From Epiperipatus broadwayi (Eukaryota; Onychophora; Udeonychophora; Euonychophora; Peripatidae): DNA of 64,000 nt. The position numbers and the translations under genes are program-made. The DNA is taken from assembly GCA_028023455.1 (NCBI GenBank), contig JAQFVV010006238.1:4968572-5032571 (forward strand). The letters are read 5' to 3'. The notes beneath the pieces are model-generated. The model was not told the origin of the DNA and did no database searches. It was given only the letters and a program-made list of their open reading frames with translations. Positions 23,670 through 35,702 of the stretch are shown here, in pieces (the stretch's first letter is position 1; each line of letters opens with the position of its first letter).

Positions 23670-25500
23670 TATATACACACACACATTAAACTGGATTGCA
23701 AGAGATTGTAAAATATCTGGAAATAATACTTATGTTATATAGATAGATGAAGTAAGGAAGTTTATTGGTTTGATATTGAGAGATTATGGATCACAGAAAC
23801 TATATTAAACTTAGAGAGAACTTCATTCTGAAGTGGAAATTGAAAGTGATGATAATGATATATAATATATGTAATTATTATATGAAAGTCATTTCTTATG
23901 ATTTATTGTTTTCTAGTCACAGTGCAGCTTTTTATCCTATAACGATTTGTAGTTATCTAAGAGTGAGTTCTCAATCTACCTTTGAAAAGAGAACTTCACA
24001 TGCAAACATAATTAAAACAATTATTATAATTGCAGAAGATGATTAAAAAAAATAATACATCACTTTTTCTACTACATCAATTTTTTTTATAAAAAAAAAA
24101 AAACTCCCTTTAAAATATCTCTCTTTACAGAAACATGCTATTATTTGAAGGCCTGAGGTTTTTACATAAAATCCTTTCCCATTTTTTTCCATTCCCTACA
24201 CCAAAACTTCTTTCTCTTTTTTTTTCTACTTTATTGAGGAAGGATTTGTAAACATTTTATCTATTTCTAACATTTTTATTAATTTTTCTCTTTATTTAAC
24301 TACTATCTTTTTTATTTAATTATTTAAATATTTAAATTAAATAAATTAAAAAATAATTATATATTATTGTTATAGTTTAAAAATAATATAATTTTTTAAA
24401 TGTGTTTTTGGTTTACAAATTTTATTTTTTTTTTTTTTTTTTTTTTTTTTATTTTCCTTAATGGAGATTAGGGGGTTTGTTGGTATATTGTGTTTTTTAT
24501 CTGATAAGGAGAAAAAAATGTAGGAATTTATAGGTTTTTCATTAGTCAAATATTATTTGTTATTTTTATTTAATTTTTTGTTTTTGATTTATTGTGTTGG
24601 GGGTTTAGAGGAGATATGATTATAAATAACGATTTATATCATGAAATTCATTTTCCTAGACTTAAATATGTCAATTCACAATGTGATGTTTATCATTTGG
24701 TATTTGAACCTAAAAATAGTATTTTTATATAAAAATAAGTTTACTTATAACAATAATCATATAATAGCAGGTCGAAATATAACAATGTAGCAACAAAAAT
24801 ATGATTTCCACAGGGAAATATCAATACATTACCAAAACAAGTAAAAATGTTTTTCAGTAACAAATTCTATATATGAATTGGTTTTATTATTTAAAGCAAT
24901 TTTTATATAATAACAAACTAGGATTAAAAATTTTGTTTTTATTATATTAATACGTACTATGTATCATGTGTTATTTGACTTTCAAGCGCTTGAATGCTAT
25001 AGTAAGAAAAGCTTAAAATTTACTTGTTTAAATTACGTTTATCGCTTTCGAAATGTACTTATCGTCTCTTATTCACTTCAGATAATTATGTATCATTTGA
25101 TAAGATCAGACACTTTTTGCATATACATGCATAAACTGATCTATACAGTTCTTACAAAATCATGTAACACCTACTTCTTATTGACATTATAAGAAATATA
25201 TAAACTAACTAAATATATATATATTAAAAAACACGGCTAATGTTTTTAATATTTTAACAGATGACTGGTTTTCATCAGAAAATGTAGCCACATGCTATTC
25301 TTCAAAAATTAAACATTAAAAAACATTTGCATATCTAATAAATTAAAAAAAAATTGTATAGGTTAAACAATTAACTGCTGATTCATTGTGATAAATATCT
25401 TAATTATTTTCTTTAATTTATTTTTAACAAACTTTACAATAACTTTTGAATAAAATTATTTAAAAACCTATCAATAGTAAGTTAATTCATTTTCAATTAT
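23670..25500. other. AT-rich DNA; poly-T at 24422-24450
   Basis: The open frames at 23786-24046 and 24959-25192 have no recognisable motif. A 29-base T run could be the tail of an old retroelement on the minus strand. Confidence 0.5.
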
Positions 25501-25504
25501 GCAT

Positions 25505-25660
25505 ATTAATACATTGTACAGGTTTAAACCTGCATCTATATATGTAATATATGCGGGATTCGGACTCAGACTTTCACACGACTCACTACTCTCAGTGCCA
25601 TCTTATATTGCTGACCCACCTGATCACACACATGTTGAAAAGATAAATAATCATGCAAAA
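25505..25660 (-). mobile_element. SINE family B, 5'-truncated copy
   Basis: This starts at the family edge TTAATACATTGTACAGGTTT and includes the B-box complement GGGATTCGGACTCAGAC and TATTGCTGACCCACCTGATC. It stops before the ribozyme region, near AATAATCATG. Confidence 0.8.
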
Positions 25661-25729
25661 TAGGTCAATTGAAAATAATTTCATCATTATATTTGATCTA
25701 CTTGTTCATGCTATAAAATGTAGATATTA

Positions 25730-26640
25730 GATATGACATATTTTGATTTATCTAAGGCTTTTGATAGATTGAATTATAGTATTCTTTTTTAAAAACTTTA
25801 CAGGTTATGTTTTTCTATAGAGCTTATTAAATGGTTTAGTACATCTATTAAAGGTAGAAAAGCGTTTGTTTAATATAATAATAAAACTACTAATTTATAT
25901 AACTGTAATTTGAGTATATACTTCATGGTAGCATTTTGGCTTCTTCATTAGTCAACATATACATGAATGATCTTAAGGATTATCTTAAGATATTTATTAT
26001 GCCCTGCTGATGACTGTAAGATTTTCAAATGGATAATTATATCAAAAGATCAAATTTTAACAAAATTATTTTAATAATTTTTATAGTTTATTATAGTGAA
26101 AATAAAATGTTAATTAATATGCACAAATGTTCAGTAGACTTATATTATAAGTCTGAATACCTAGATATCTCTTATTATATTGATATTCATAAAATTAAAT
26201 GTAACCATTTTCAAAAGGATCTTGGTATTCTATTTACAAATAATGGATCTTTTCGTTTTTTTTTAAGTGTCATAGCATCGGCCGAGACGCGAACCCGCAA
26301 CCTGGGCAACTGCCTGCAAGTGCAAGGCAGTCGCACTGACCTCTCGACCACCAATGCAAGACATAATTAAGAGAACACTCGAAATTATAAAAATGCTTTT
26401 TAGATATGCAGATTGTTCAATAATGAAATAAATATAAATTGGTTAGAGTTTTACTCCTTTTTGCTATTGAATATGAATCTGTTGCTTGGAATCTATACTC
26501 AGAAAGTGATTTTATTAAAATTCGATCACTGGGAAATTTTTTTTATAGGCATATCAAATTGAGTAAAGATAATATGTTATCTTTCTTTTCAAGAACAAGG
26601 ATAAAAAACGCTAAAATTTTATAAATTGTAACTAAAGGAG
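25730..26640 (+). pseudogene. CR1/Jockey-like non-LTR reverse transcriptase relic
   Basis: Conserved blocks are read across several frames: FDLSKAFDRLNYSILF (about 25740-25790), KLYRLCFSIELIKWF and KGRKAFV (25793-25870), MNDLKDYLK, then the catalytic ADD box in ADDCKIF (about 26004-26025). These are followed by INMHKCSV, FQKDLGILFTNNGSF (26205-26250) and, after an insertion, EYESVAWNLYSESDFIKI (about 26465-26520). The order matches the palm and thumb of CR1/L2/Jockey-type RTs. There are stops and indels throughout, including extra bases just before ADD. A tRNA-like SINE interrupts it at 26257-26361. No endonuclease domain was found. Confidence 0.88.
26257..26361 (-). mobile_element. tRNA-derived SINE family C, copy C1 (inside RT relic)
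   Basis: In the sense direction (minus): leader ATGTCTTGCATTGGTGGTCG, an A-box-like GGTCGAGAGGTC, a B box in GCGGGTTCGCGTC, then CGATGCTATGACAC and a short A-rich tail. The head resembles a Leu- or Ser-type tRNA but cannot fold into a standard functional tRNA. Its insertion splits the RT relic. Confidence 0.85.
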
Positions 26641-27340
26641 TAATTTTATCAAAATCTTATAACATATTTTATTTAATTTAGCAGAATATAAAATTAGAAC
26701 TTAATAAAATAAAATACATATAAAATTAGAACTTCAGGTCTTTTTTATATTAAAACTTGCTACTCAGATATTCTTAAATGTTTTTCATTTCATCGTTGTT
26801 AAACTCTTATAATATTTTTGCAATAATAATTATTTTAGTTTAAATGATAAAAATTATAATTTATTATATAATGGTGTCATCTATGGTATTTGTTTTTTTT
26901 TTCATATTCATTATTATATTATTTATGTTTTTTTTTTTATAATTTTATATGTATTATTTAATCAATTTACGTGCAATCTATAATTGACTTATAATGCTGT
27001 AGAATTGTACATTAAATAGATTAAATGAAATGAAATCATTATATCTATATCATGCATACACACACATATTTTACTTCATATTAAAATGTACTTGAAAGTT
27101 ATTACGTGTTTTGATTTGAAAATTATAAAATAAATATAGTCAGGTTTATTATCTCATGATAATATTACTAGACATGCTTTATATTTGTCAATGGGGACTC
27201 AAACATAGTTTTGTGTCATCAAACATATTTCTGGCATCAAGTTTTAGTAAATACACTTATTATAAAACAAAATTCTACTTTCTGAATTTTTTGAATCTTT
27301 GGATAAAAGTCAGGTTTTAAATTTTCATTTTTTTTTTTTT
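26640..27340. other. AT-rich DNA, nothing recognised
   Basis: No feature could be supported. Confidence 0.6.
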
Positions 27341-27344
27341 TTTG

Positions 27345-27660
27345 CAAACAATTGTGAATCATATATTAATAATTTTTATTAATCATTCTTTAGACTAGAG
27401 ATTATCTGATTAATGATAATGCTTTGGTAATATAATTTTCACTATACCACTCTCATGCAAGGCAGGGACTGGTTTCTATCCATTTTTAACATCTTGTAGA
27501 AGATTGTAATCATAAACATATAACCAAAGACATGGAAAAAAGATGTCTGAAACCCCAAGATGCACATTTCATGTTGAACCAGAACTCATAAGTTGTCTCA
27601 GATCGCAGTGTGTTACACATATTTTTTTTATCATTGTTGAATATATATATATATATATTA
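27345..27660 (-). mobile_element. Hammerhead SINE family B2, copy 1
   Basis: In the sense direction (minus): an internal (TA)n (27641-27658), CAATGATAAAAAAAATATGT, the ribozyme region (27553-27596), TATGTTTATGATTACAATCT, then CCTGCCTTGCATGAGAGTGG and GTGAAAATTATATTACC. The ribozyme box reads CTTATGA instead of CTGATGA, while GAAA and the ATC triplet are kept. One point change therefore probably inactivates it. Confidence 0.75.
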
Positions 27661-28020
27661 ACTGATAAGTGTCAAACCTACTGCCTTCACAACTTTGACA
27701 GAAATCACTTGATGGAAATATATTAATACTTTTTATTAGTCATTCATTATACTAGAGATTACCCACTTAGTGACTAATATTTCTGTGGTATAATTTAGTT
27801 ATATGTTTATGATTACACCTCTCAAAAAGTGGATAACAGCAAGTCTCTGTCTTGCATGAGAGTGGTGCAGTGAAAATTATACTACGGAGATATTATTCAT
27901 TATTAGATAATCTCTTGTCTAATGAATGACTAATGAAAATTATTAATATACTTTCATTAAATGATTTGTGTCAATATTATGAGGGCAGCACATTTGAAAC
28001 AACAATTAAATTGTAGTAGA
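27661..28020. mobile_element. Hammerhead SINE family B2, fragments in both orientations
   Basis: 27661-27780 matches the family leader in minus orientation. 27795-28020 matches the tail (TCTTGCATGAGAGTGGTGCA, GAAAATTATACTACGGAGAT) and leader in plus orientation. AATGAATGACTAATGAAAAT-type blocks recur in all copies, including the fragment at 51.1 kb. The pieces form a nested inverted and tandem cluster. Confidence 0.7.
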
Positions 28021-28023
28021 TTG

Positions 28024-28403
<380 letters not shown>

Positions 28404-28640
28404 TGAACAATGATAAAGATATGTGTAAGAAATTATGGTCTTGGCCAACTGATGAGTGCTAGTTCAACATGAAATGTGCATCTTGGGAATCACAGATCTT
28501 TTTCACATCTTTGGTCGTATGTTTATGATTATATCTCTCTACAAGGTGTTAGAAGTAGATATAAACAAGTCCCTATCTTGCATGAGAGTGGTGTAGTGAA
28601 AATTACATTATGGAAATATTATTCATTAAATAAATCATAT
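28404..28640 (+). mobile_element. SINE family B2, copy with intact ribozyme boxes
   Basis: This continues the unit after the microsatellite: GAACAATGATAAAGATATGT, the ribozyme (28441-28488), ATGTTTATGATTATATCTCT, then CCCTATCTTGCATGAGAGTG and GTGAAAATTACATTATGG. It is homologous to the minus-strand copy at 27345-27660. Confidence 0.78.
28441..28488 (+). ncRNA. Hammerhead-ribozyme-like motif (B2, boxes intact)
   Basis: CCAA (28445-28448) pairs with TTGG (28483-28486) as stem I. CTGATGA is at 28449-28455. Stem II is GTGCT (28456-28460) with AACAT (28466-28470), with one C-A mismatch. GAAA is at 28471-28474. Stem III pairs ATG with CAT around a 2-nt loop, and the ATC triplet is at 28480-28482. 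The predicted cleavage is after C28482. Related copies restore perfect stem II pairing, which supports selection on the fold in the ancestral element. Confidence 0.65.
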
Positions 28641-28669
28641 ATATTTTTAATTATAATATGATCTTATTT

Positions 28670-29870
28670 ATTTGTTGGTTTTTATTCACTTGCTCCCTTT
28701 ATCTTTGCTTGTGTTATATCTTTAATTTACATCTATGATAGCATGATGATCGGATGAGGTTCAAATTTAGTTCCAGCGTCATCTTACGGTAAGTTTATAT
28801 TTGGTATAATATGCTATTAAAGTATTACTAAAAATATTTTTTTTCCTTTTCGATAGTTATTCAAAATATTTTAAAATTAATTTTTATTAATTGCTAAGGC
28901 TTATAAATTACCTGTAAGAATCAAGTTTAATACCATATAAATAATTTCTCCGTAGAGGGACAAGCAACTGAGAGACTAAAATTTCTTCTGGATCTAAATC
29001 AAAAGTAATGTTCTACAAATTTATGATTCTGCCATCATTACAGAAACATAGTTATCTACCTCCACAATATATAAAAGCTATTTAAAATCTAAGCTCGCAA
29101 GAGTTTGAAAATATACGTATAAATAAAAAAACATCAATATAATAAAGTATATTAATTTTCATGTATGCACATACACATAAAAATTGTAATAAATAATATA
29201 CTTGATTTAATGTTATTTGAGAAATCAATCAGTAAATTAAATATACGTAAAAGTACGCAAGCTTATTTTAAACTACGTGTTATTTTAAATAAAATTAATG
29301 CTTTGAAAATATCTTCAAGATCCGTTGCTTCGTAGCGAAATTTAAGATTTTTATATAAACAACAACAAAAAAATGATATAAACTGATGTCAATTTAAATT
29401 TATGCAACTACATTTTTAATTTTTTTTTATTTATAAAAACGGTATTCAGTGTAAATCAAATACATTTAAAAGTAATCAAACGTTACAGCTACATGTTCCT
29501 GAAAATATTATTTCAGGGTAATATAATTAATCAATGGAGGGGGGGGGGCTTTTCTACTAATAAAGTTTGATATTAATCTAAATGAATCCAAACAATTTTT
29601 TTTGCTAAAAAAGTTTACTTGATGTAAATCAATGTAAAATGATAAATAAATAGCTTTTAAATTGTTTACTACAGAAAAAATATCTCTCTATAGTTTCAAA
29701 TACGTAGAGCCCAGCAATCTTTACAACTACAGAATGATGAGATTTGACTAATTTTTATCTCAGTTTTATTCTCGAACAAAGAATTAGTCAAACTCCCACT
29801 TTTAACAATAATTGGGTGGCTCTCTAAATTAGGTAAGACCCAACTATTTGAAAAAAAAACTTGAAATCTG
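28670..29870. other. AT-rich DNA, nothing recognised
   Basis: A short G run lies at 29538-29548. No coding support was found. Confidence 0.6.
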
Positions 29871-29879
29871 AAATCATTT

Positions 29880-30020
29880 TAAATTTTATAATCTGGATTT
29901 AAATCCAGGTCACATATATGACTACCAGGCATGCTATTTATTATGCTGTGAGGCCTTTCAACATAAATCAAATTTACTTGTAAATAAAAATGATTGTGTT
30001 TCAAAAAACATAGTATGTAA
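29880..30020. repeat. Dispersed repeat D, copy 1
   Basis: GGATTTAAATCCAGGTCACA ... TGTGAGGCCTTTCAACATAA aligns with 31735-31860 (GGTTTAACTCCAGATTATGT ... ATGAGGTTTTCCAGCATGAA). The complement of the TTTAAATCC block resembles a tRNA B box, so this may be another old tRNA-derived SINE. Confidence 0.55.
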
Positions 30021-30049
30021 AAAAAATGTTTACGAAAATGTATTTCTAT

Positions 30050-30150
30050 TAGAGGGATTTGAACTTAAGATTTTTCAGACTACATTCACGATCATGTGTA
30101 CTGGTTGTTTGACGTGGAGTAGAGGATGAATGTCGACTGAAATATCCTAA
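30050..30150. mobile_element. Family B tRNA-like ends, inverted
   Basis: AGGGATTTGAACTTAAGA (30052-30070) is the complement of the B-box end seen at 30685-30705. It is followed by a plus-sense fragment (GGAGTAGAGGATGAATGTC, about 30115-30133) of the same region. This is another inverted arrangement. Confidence 0.6.
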
Positions 30151-30157
30151 AATCAAA

Positions 30158-30159
<2 letters not shown>

Positions 30160-30247
<88 letters not shown>
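30160..30247. repeat. (CT)n/(TA)n compound microsatellite
   Basis: About 38 bp of CT, then TCTA units and (TA)n. Confidence 0.97.
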
Positions 30248-30250
<3 letters not shown>

Positions 30251-30399
30251 TCAATATACTGAATGAATAAGCTAATTACATATTATCTTGGAAATAGATT
30301 ACACCATAGTATAAGTTCAGTCCGTCCCTCCCCTATTAATATATATTGATACATAATAGTCAGATAATGAGGGGTTAGATTGATGTAATGTCTATGTGA

Positions 30400-30745
30400 G
30401 TATGATTACAATATCAAATTCAATAAGGGATTTGAGACATTCGATGGACAGTAGGATAATTGGAAGGGTGAGAAGATTGATGTGGGTTCTTTAAAATGAA
30501 AGGAATTGCTATCTTAATATAAGCCAAGTGATGATTGTCTATATGTGTGGGAAATTATGATCTGTTCAACTTATGAGTTCTGATTCTGCATGAAGTGCAT
30601 ATATTGGGAAACATCTATATTTTTTGCACATATGTGGTCATGTGTATCAGTTCTTTGAAATGGAGTAGAGGATGAATATTGATAAAGATCCTAAGTTCAA
30701 ATCCCTTTATTCACACATATAAGAAACATTCAGCATATTGACTGA
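30400..30745 (+). mobile_element. SINE family B, plus-strand copy
   Basis: This carries the pre-ribozyme segment (GCTATCTTAATATAAGCC), a decayed ribozyme (30563-30610, with CTTATGA for CTGATGA and GAAG for GAAA), GTGGTCATGTGTATCAG, TGGAGTAGAGGATG, and the B box AGTTCAAATCCC (about 30693-30704). Confidence 0.72.
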
Positions 30746-30749
30746 ATAA

Positions 30750-31720
30750 GTTAAAAATGTATTTTAAAAAATAAATAATTTACATAAACAAATAAATATC
30801 AATTATTAAACATTAAGTCCTACCAATTGGTACAGCAATATATCAATTTTATGCTTCAACTCATATAGTACATGATAAAACAAGTGCAACTTTATACCCT
30901 ATTGCCACCTATAGTAGTCTTGAGACATCAGTGTATGCTTTATTGCATTGGAAATCTTCATCTTTAGATCATTTTTTGATTTTGCCTTTATATTTCAAGC
31001 TGATAAGCTGCAATACAAATCAATTGATTTGTCTAAACAGCTATGTCAATCAATATCTATATATTTTAATATTTCCACTTTTTTATTATTAGTATAAACA
31101 CATTTACCCACTGGCTAAGAATTATATTACTAGCAACAAATATTAATATTTCAGCTTATATACACACAGGTGTCTCTTCCAAGATGTATGCAATTCAATT
31201 TCTAAACTAATGCATGTGTTACACAGCAACATAGTTGAAATACTCTCCACAATAATTTTAAAAAGCTAGTGTGTCTGGATTATGTGTAACAACATAAAAT
31301 GTGACAGTTGTGATTTTTTTCTTTTTGCCACCACAAAATCTTAAAAATCATTTGGAAAGATTCTTGTAACCCATGGCTTCACCACCATAGATAGTTTGAA
31401 TTATGTCAAACATTTTAGTAGCAGTTTGACCCAATTTGAAATAAGGTTTAATGTTACCACATTGTTTATTTCTGCATCAAGGTTTGTAAAAGTATAGTTC
31501 CATTTCATACTGTAACTTGTGATTTAGACATATTATTGCCTTAAAATGTTTATATCATATGTTTCTAGATTACACATGCATTGATTCAGAGATAGAATTG
31601 TATTTATTTTTTCATTGGGACAACCTGCATATGATAAAATAAGAACAACCTCTAGGACCAATTATTGTAAGCTTAAATAATCAATAATGATCAGATGTCT
31701 TATTTTATATCTACTTGAAA
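30750..31720. other. AT-rich DNA with weak internal repeats
   Basis: Blocks such as CATGATAAAACAAGTGCAAC (about 30870) recur loosely at about 31631 and 32080, suggesting an old amplified segment. No genes were seen. Confidence 0.5.
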
Positions 31721-31734
31721 ATTGAAAGATTTTC

Positions 31735-31860
31735 TGATTTTATTCAGCTTGGTTTAACTCCAGATTATGTGTGTGACTAACAAATATGTTAATCATCACA
31801 CCATGAGGTTTTCCAGCATGAATCACACATATTTTTAAATAACAATAGATATATTTTTGA
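31735..31860. repeat. Dispersed repeat D, copy 2
   Basis: The partner of 29880-30020, described there. Confidence 0.55.
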
Positions 31861-31869
31861 AAATATCTA

Positions 31870-33660
31870 AAAAAAACCCACAAAAATATATTTTTAAAGT
31901 AACTAATTTATATAAACAAATACTATCATTAAAAAAAACCCATTATAAATGTTCAGACATTTGTAAAGAATAGATAGACATGTTATTTTAAAATTTGGCT
32001 TTATTCACTTGCTAAATTTGAATATTTTAAAAAAATACATGTATAACAATGAATTTCATAATTCTTCAGTTCATACAACATATGATAAAATAAGAACTGT
32101 TTCACTATAGTGTCACATATTGCAAGCTTAAATAATAAAAAATTATAATTATCTTATTGCATTTTAAATTTACATTCTCCAGATTACATTTTGTTTTTTA
32201 TCTTTTTAATATGGGATTTAAAAGTGAAAATAATGTTGTGCATTTAGAAAACACCTATCTCCACTTTACCATTCAAGCAAAAATTTCAAATCAGCTTAAG
32301 GATTGAAACCCATCATTTTGCACTAGCATAGAGAGCTTGCTTTGTTAAATATTGTGGATGTTGAAGAGTTAGGTAATTTGTTGTTAATATTAGCATTTCT
32401 AGATAAGGAAAAATGTGGTCACAGTTAATAATAAACCATGTCATTTGGTATTCACTGATTATTAAAGCTTAAAATAGATGGCACTATAGTAGAGAATGAC
32501 TTTTGTTTTAAATTATACATAATTCATTACTGACTGTTTGTCTGAAGATTTGTGATAATAATATTTTGCTAATGGTTATAGCTTGCATTATTTCCATTGA
32601 CTAGATGAATGGCAAATATTTTTAAAAATATTTAAATTTTATTTATACTTTTATGAATATATTCACTTGTTAATAATAACACACATCTTAATATGGAACA
32701 TAATGTTTAATTATTTTCCCTTTGTTGTATAATATTAAAACCTTTAAAAATTATTATTGTTTTCTTCTTCAATAAGGTAAAATTTATTTTTTATATAGAG
32801 TTTTTAATAATCTAAGAATATTATTATCTAATTAAAATTCTATTTCTACTCCCATAAATATTGTTTCACGTTTTTTTGTATATATTTCTTTTATGAAGTT
32901 TTTTTATTATTTGCAAATGTAATTTCATTGTTGCAAAACAGTACACTAGTTATAAATAGTCAAAATAAAAGTCATAGATCAATTCATAGATCACATGACC
33001 CTATCTCTTAAGCTTGTAACACTAGTTTTATTATTTAATTATTTTCAATTGTTACGTTATCAACTTATCTTTCTTTATGCATTGATAAAATTATAAAAAA
33101 ACCAAACAAATCCTTACTTTTTATTTTTTTCAATACTTATTTTACTTTTAATAAAATAAACATCGAAAAAGTAAAAGGAAATGTGGATTTATTTGATTTT
33201 TTATCTGTGTTATATTTGGCAAAAACCGTAAACAACCAGTAAAAGAAACAGTAATTTTTAGTGATTGTCAATCATTTAAGATACATTTACATGCTATACA
33301 AGAACATTAATTGATATCATAAGGAATTAACCAAATACTTCTAGAAAAATATAATAGTTTTAATAACATATCAATTTTAATTGTTTATAGTTATGTTTTG
33401 ATTTGTAATAGTCGAAAGTCAGCGAAGCATATACTGTTTAAAAAATGTACTTTATGAAAGCTTTTTTTAATATAGACTTCTTACATTTATGATTACATTA
33501 TAGCCTGAGTTAAAGCTTATAATTTTATAATTAAAAATAGCTTTATAATTTTTGGTATGTTTGACTTTCTTTCAATATATTTTTTTATTACTTCGAATTT
33601 AAGTCACACATTTTATTTAAATTTTGAAAATGTAAAATTAGAGTATGGCATAAATTCAAA
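31870..33660. other. AT-rich DNA; dispersed block at 32954-33016
   Basis: AGTCAAAATAAAAGTCATAG and ATCACATGACCCTATCTCTT recur at 51433-51483, where a 12-bp internal part is absent. This is the only supported feature in the stretch. Confidence 0.6.
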
Positions 33661-33662
33661 GT

Positions 33663-34195
33663 GCATATTTTAACATCTTATTTCTGATGATCTCCCACTT
33701 TCCAATGATCGCATCTTTGTTTTATGCTCTAAGTACACATATAGTATTACAATATTTTTTTTCTTCTCATGTGTCATACCACCAGCTGGGAAGCGAACCC
33801 GCTAACGCGGGACGACTGCTTGTAAAGCGGCTGTCGCTGACCTCTCGGCCACCAATTCTCCATTCACACTTTTCTTTTAGTTCCTATTTAAGTAAAAGAA
33901 AATATTTCTTATTTTTTAATACCTATTATAAATTCATTTATATATATTTTTTCCAATTTAACAATCCTACTGCTCAAAGCAAATATTTTAACATCTTATT
34001 TCTGCCGATCTCACACTTCCCAACGATGTATTGTTACTTTATATTCTACACATGTGCATAATATTTCAATTGTTGATAACAGTTTATTTAATGGTTACCC
34101 CCTTCGCACTTTCCTTTTAGTTCTTATTTAAGTAAATAAATTAATTTAATATGTTTCAACACCTACTATAAAATCATTTTTATATATTTTGTAAT
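33663..34195. repeat. Two-copy tandem duplication; first copy carries a SINE
   Basis: Unit 1 (33663-33978) and unit 2 (about 33979-34195) share ATTTTAACATCTTATTTCTG near their starts, TTTTAGTTC(C/T)TATTTAAGTA in the middle, and TATAAA(A/T)TCATTT near their ends. Unit 1 is longer by about the length of the SINE at 33768-33870. Confidence 0.75.
33768..33870 (-). mobile_element. tRNA-derived SINE family C, copy C2
   Basis: In the sense direction: TTGGTGGCCGAGAGGTCAGC (A-box region), GCCGCTTTACAAGCAGTC, the B box in GCGGGTTCGCTTCCC, TGGTATGACAC, and an A-rich tail. It has the highest GC content and best-preserved tRNA-like head of the five copies. Confidence 0.87.
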
Positions 34196-34199
34196 TTTA

Positions 34200-34495
34200 A
34201 ATCAAGGGTGGTTTAAATGCAAAGTAATATAGTATTAAATTATTCTTTTAACATTTTTTTTTTATTAATAACATTTAAATGTCAGTGACTGTAAAATATA
34301 ATTTATTTTTAGATTAATTAATATGATTATGAAATTTTTAAAATGTAATTACGGTTAAAACAAAAGTGAAGCATTCAATGAAAATATTTTATTTTAAATT
34401 TGTGTATTATTATATAAATTAGTATATTCTGAGTAGAAAATAATTATTTTTTCGTTAGTGAATTTATATTATTTCATTTTAATATAAGAATTTTT
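34200..34495. other. AT-rich DNA, nothing recognised
   Basis: No feature could be supported. Confidence 0.6.
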
Positions 34496-34501
34496 CTACA
34501 A

Positions 34502-34885
34502 GTACAGGCTTTTTCATACCTGCACTCCAATATGTAAGATATAGGGGGTTTGAACTCAGACATTCACACAATCCTCAACTATCCATGCTATCTCATACTG
34601 CTGATACACTTTATCACATATATGTTGAAAAGATAAACAATCACCAATATATGTAGTTCATGCTAAACCAGCACTCATCAGTTGGTACAGATTATCATCT
34701 CCACACGTATATACAATCAATGCTCAGTTTATATTAAAATAGCCAATCTTCATACTTTAATTGTCAGGTTTCAATCCACTCCACCCCACAACTCTTCAGC
34801 CATCCATTTCATTGAAAATCTGATGATGGAACACTCAATGCTCACATTGGTGCCAACCTTTTCATCCTACTCATGTTGAACATAA
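34502..34885 (-). mobile_element. SINE family B, full-length copy
   Basis: The complete unit of about 380 bp. In the sense direction (minus) it begins at TTCAACATGAGTAGGATG and passes CATCATCAGATTTTCAATG, the ribozyme region (34642-34686) and TATCTTTTCAACATATATG. It then has the tRNA-like head with the B box GAGTTCAAACCCC and ends at GCCTGTAC. Stem II is a full 5-bp pairing, GTGCT/AGCAT. CTGATGA is intact (complement of 34675-34681), but the GAAA box is GAAC. Confidence 0.82.
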
Positions 34886-34889
34886 GTCA

Positions 34890-35455
34890 CTCTGATCCCT
34901 CATGTACAGGACATAATCCATTTATATACATGTATGAGGGATAAGCAGACCTTACAGCACTATATTTTAATATAAGAATTTTTTCTACAGTACAGGCTTT
35001 TAATAAAATTTATATTTAAGTTTTTATAAATGGATCAGTGTGTGAATTTTTATACACAATTACATAATTATTTAGGCATATATTTGGTGAAGAATTTAAA
35101 CAAATATAAATTTCTATATTTTCAAAAACCCCCATATGACCTCTGCACTGAGCACTAATATAGCAAATAAAGATTTTTTATAATTGGCATTATCGTCATC
35201 TTTATATAGTCTATTATTGTTTACAACATCATGAAAAAAATAAGTATCGTGGTGTGTAATTAATGCAAGATTTATTCAAGCGATCAAAGTAAAACTTATT
35301 ACTTTACCCAGCTGGGCATCAGTCTGTAATAATTTTGTTAGTCTTTGAACCTGTTGTTCTATTAGAGTACAAAACGTAGCATGTTTACAAATCATAGTGA
35401 AACTGAATACTTAAATCATCTAAAAGTTGATCAACATATAGATGAAAATGATAAT
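34890..35455. other. AT-rich DNA, nothing recognised
   Basis: A fragment ACAGTACAGGCTTTT near 34986-35000 repeats the family B edge. No other feature was found. Confidence 0.55.
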
Positions 35456-35458
35456 ATA

Positions 35459-35665
35459 ATTTATAATGGTAATACTTTTTGATTCTATTAGTAATACTTT
35501 TGAAACCGAGTTTAACAACTAATATAATTTCCAATGAAAATACTCTGTTTGATTTTGTTCTATTAGTAATACTCTTGAAACAGAGTCTGGTAAGATATAT
35601 ATTTTCTATTGGTAATACTTAGTTTGATTCTGATTCTATTAGTAATACTCTTAAAACAAAGCCAA
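35459..35665. repeat. Minisatellite, about 3 units of 70-85 bp
   Basis: The unit contains GATTCTATTAGTAATACTCT followed by TGAAAC(A/C)GAG and a GGTAATACT-type start. Units diverge by 10-20 percent. Confidence 0.75.
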
Positions 35666-35702
35666 TAATTAATAGTAATGAGTATACATATTTGATTATT
35701 AA

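Noticed and set aside
33774-33860. Possible functional tRNA gene
   Set aside because: A and B boxes are present, but the acceptor and anticodon arms do not pair properly, an A tail follows, and four related copies show the same pattern: a SINE.
34815-34830. CTGATGATGG block in the family B leader as a second ribozyme
   Set aside because: It is conserved between copies but lacks a following GAAA at the right spacing and a plausible stem II.
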